A DNA stretch of 64,000 nucleotides from UBA7430 sp002478765 (GTDB lineage Bacteria; Bacteroidota; Bacteroidia; Flavobacteriales; UBA7430). The notes beneath the pieces were generated by a model, which saw nothing but the letters and a program-made list of their open reading frames with translations, was not told the DNA's origin and did no database searches. Shown here one piece after another: positions 63,662 to 64,000 of this stretch; the stretch's first letter is position 1; each line of letters begins with the position of its first letter. Location: contig CALSTU010000004.1 in assembly GCA_943789355.1 (NCBI GenBank), positions 186,001 to 250,000 on the forward strand, in the 5' to 3' direction. The position numbers and the translations under genes were made by a program.

Positions 63662-64000
63662 CGACTCATAATGGCTTCAGCCAAAAGCAAATCTTTCGGA
63701 CTGGTTAATTTTATATTACTCGACTCACCATCGCAGAGAAATACTTTCTGACCGGTAGCTTCTACAACAGAAGCGTCATCCGTAAACGTCGCTTTTTCTT
63801 CTTGTTGATATGCTTTTTGAAGCGTTTCTGAAGAAAAGCATTGTGGTGTTTGTACCAAATAATACTGACTCCGATCCAAGGCTTTACTAGACCCATCCGA
63901 AACCCTCCGAATAGATTCGGTAATGGGGCAAACCGGAATGAGGGCCTTATTCATTTCCGTTTCTTTATACATACGTAAAATAAGGTCTGAGCTTATGAGG
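63658..64000 (-). CDS. ispD: 2-C-methyl-D-erythritol 4-phosphate cytidylyltransferase (partial, N-terminus cut)
   Basis: The frame is open through the window edge (LISSDLILRMYKETE reads on from the edge). The C-terminal part of IspD can be seen: ALIPVCPITESIRRV, LVQTPQCFSSETLQKAY, TDDASVVEATGQKVFLCDGESSNIKLTSPKDL. It makes CDP-methylerythritol in the non-mevalonate isoprenoid route, which supplies the polyprenyl synthase encoded nearby. Confidence 0.9.
   Translation of the reverse strand, partial: LISSDLILRMYKETEMNKALIPVCPITESIRRVSDGSSKALDRSQYYLVQTPQCFSSETLQKAYQQEEKATFTDDASVVEATGQKVFLCDGESSNIKLTSPKDLLLAEAIMSR

Overview
The window comes from a low-GC member of the Bacteroidetes, most likely Flavobacteriales. 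The evidence is TAnnTTTG promoter elements, almost no Shine-Dalgarno signals, type IX secretion (T9SS) C-terminal signals on secreted proteins, DUF4271 next to hemD, a MetH split into two genes, and an S46 dipeptidyl-peptidase. No phage, insertion sequence, CRISPR array, tRNA or rRNA was found. Both window edges cut genes: an O-antigen ligase-like gene on the left and ispD on the right.

Layout. 1-4.8 kb (minus): O-antigen ligase, S41 protease, yidD, rnpA, hemD, DUF4271. 5-16 kb (plus): glutaryl-CoA dehydrogenase-like enzyme, a two-component system, DUF998, serS, lipoprotein plus TPR protein, DUF4286-rsmA-mgtE, a 2-hydroxyacid dehydrogenase. 16-18.5 kb (minus): hppD-hmgA for tyrosine breakdown. 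18.6-22 kb (plus): threonine dehydrogenase, cysS, an M28 peptidase. 22-31 kb (minus): a secreted-protein region with an S46 dipeptidyl-peptidase, a T9SS trypsin-like protease, three tandem PrcB-like small secreted proteins and a tail-fibre-like protein. 31-33.4 kb (plus): FkbM-like and GT39-like surface-polysaccharide genes. 33.4-37.5 kb (minus): S4 RNA-binding protein, uvrC, acyltransferase, asd. 37.6-45.3 kb (minus): methionine operon metX-osmC-metZ-metH(N)-metH(C)-metF behind a SAM-I riboswitch. 45.4-55.1 kb (minus): a nine-gene sulfur-assimilation and cysteine operon. 55.3-57.9 kb (plus): a lamin-tail T9SS protein. 57.9-64 kb: SRP RNA, glyS, polyprenyl synthetase, a frameshifted remnant, rlmN, an amidohydrolase, ispD.

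The most interesting part is the cysteine operon (54757 down to 45427): sulfite reductase with a C-terminal HEPN-like domain, siroheme methyltransferase, CysM-like synthase, JAMM protease (Mec-like), a CysO-like sulfur carrier, a ThiF/MoeZ-rhodanese activator, an APS/PAPS reductase with iron-sulfur cysteines, and 2-oxoacid:ferredoxin oxidoreductase alpha and beta. Together these suggest cysteine synthesis from a protein-bound thiocarboxylate, as known for CysO/CysM/Mec in mycobacteria. Upstream lies a leader of about 370 nt with a strong promoter, two tandem short reading frames packed with cysteine codons (one ends CCCC-stop, the other contains NCCACYVMCCC), and an intrinsic terminator whose 5' arm can also pair with the end of the second frame. 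This reads as a cysteine-responsive attenuator. The neighbouring methionine operon senses SAM, so two adjacent sulfur amino-acid operons appear to be controlled by different RNA devices.

All functions are inferred from sequence read by eye. No searches or folding programs were run.
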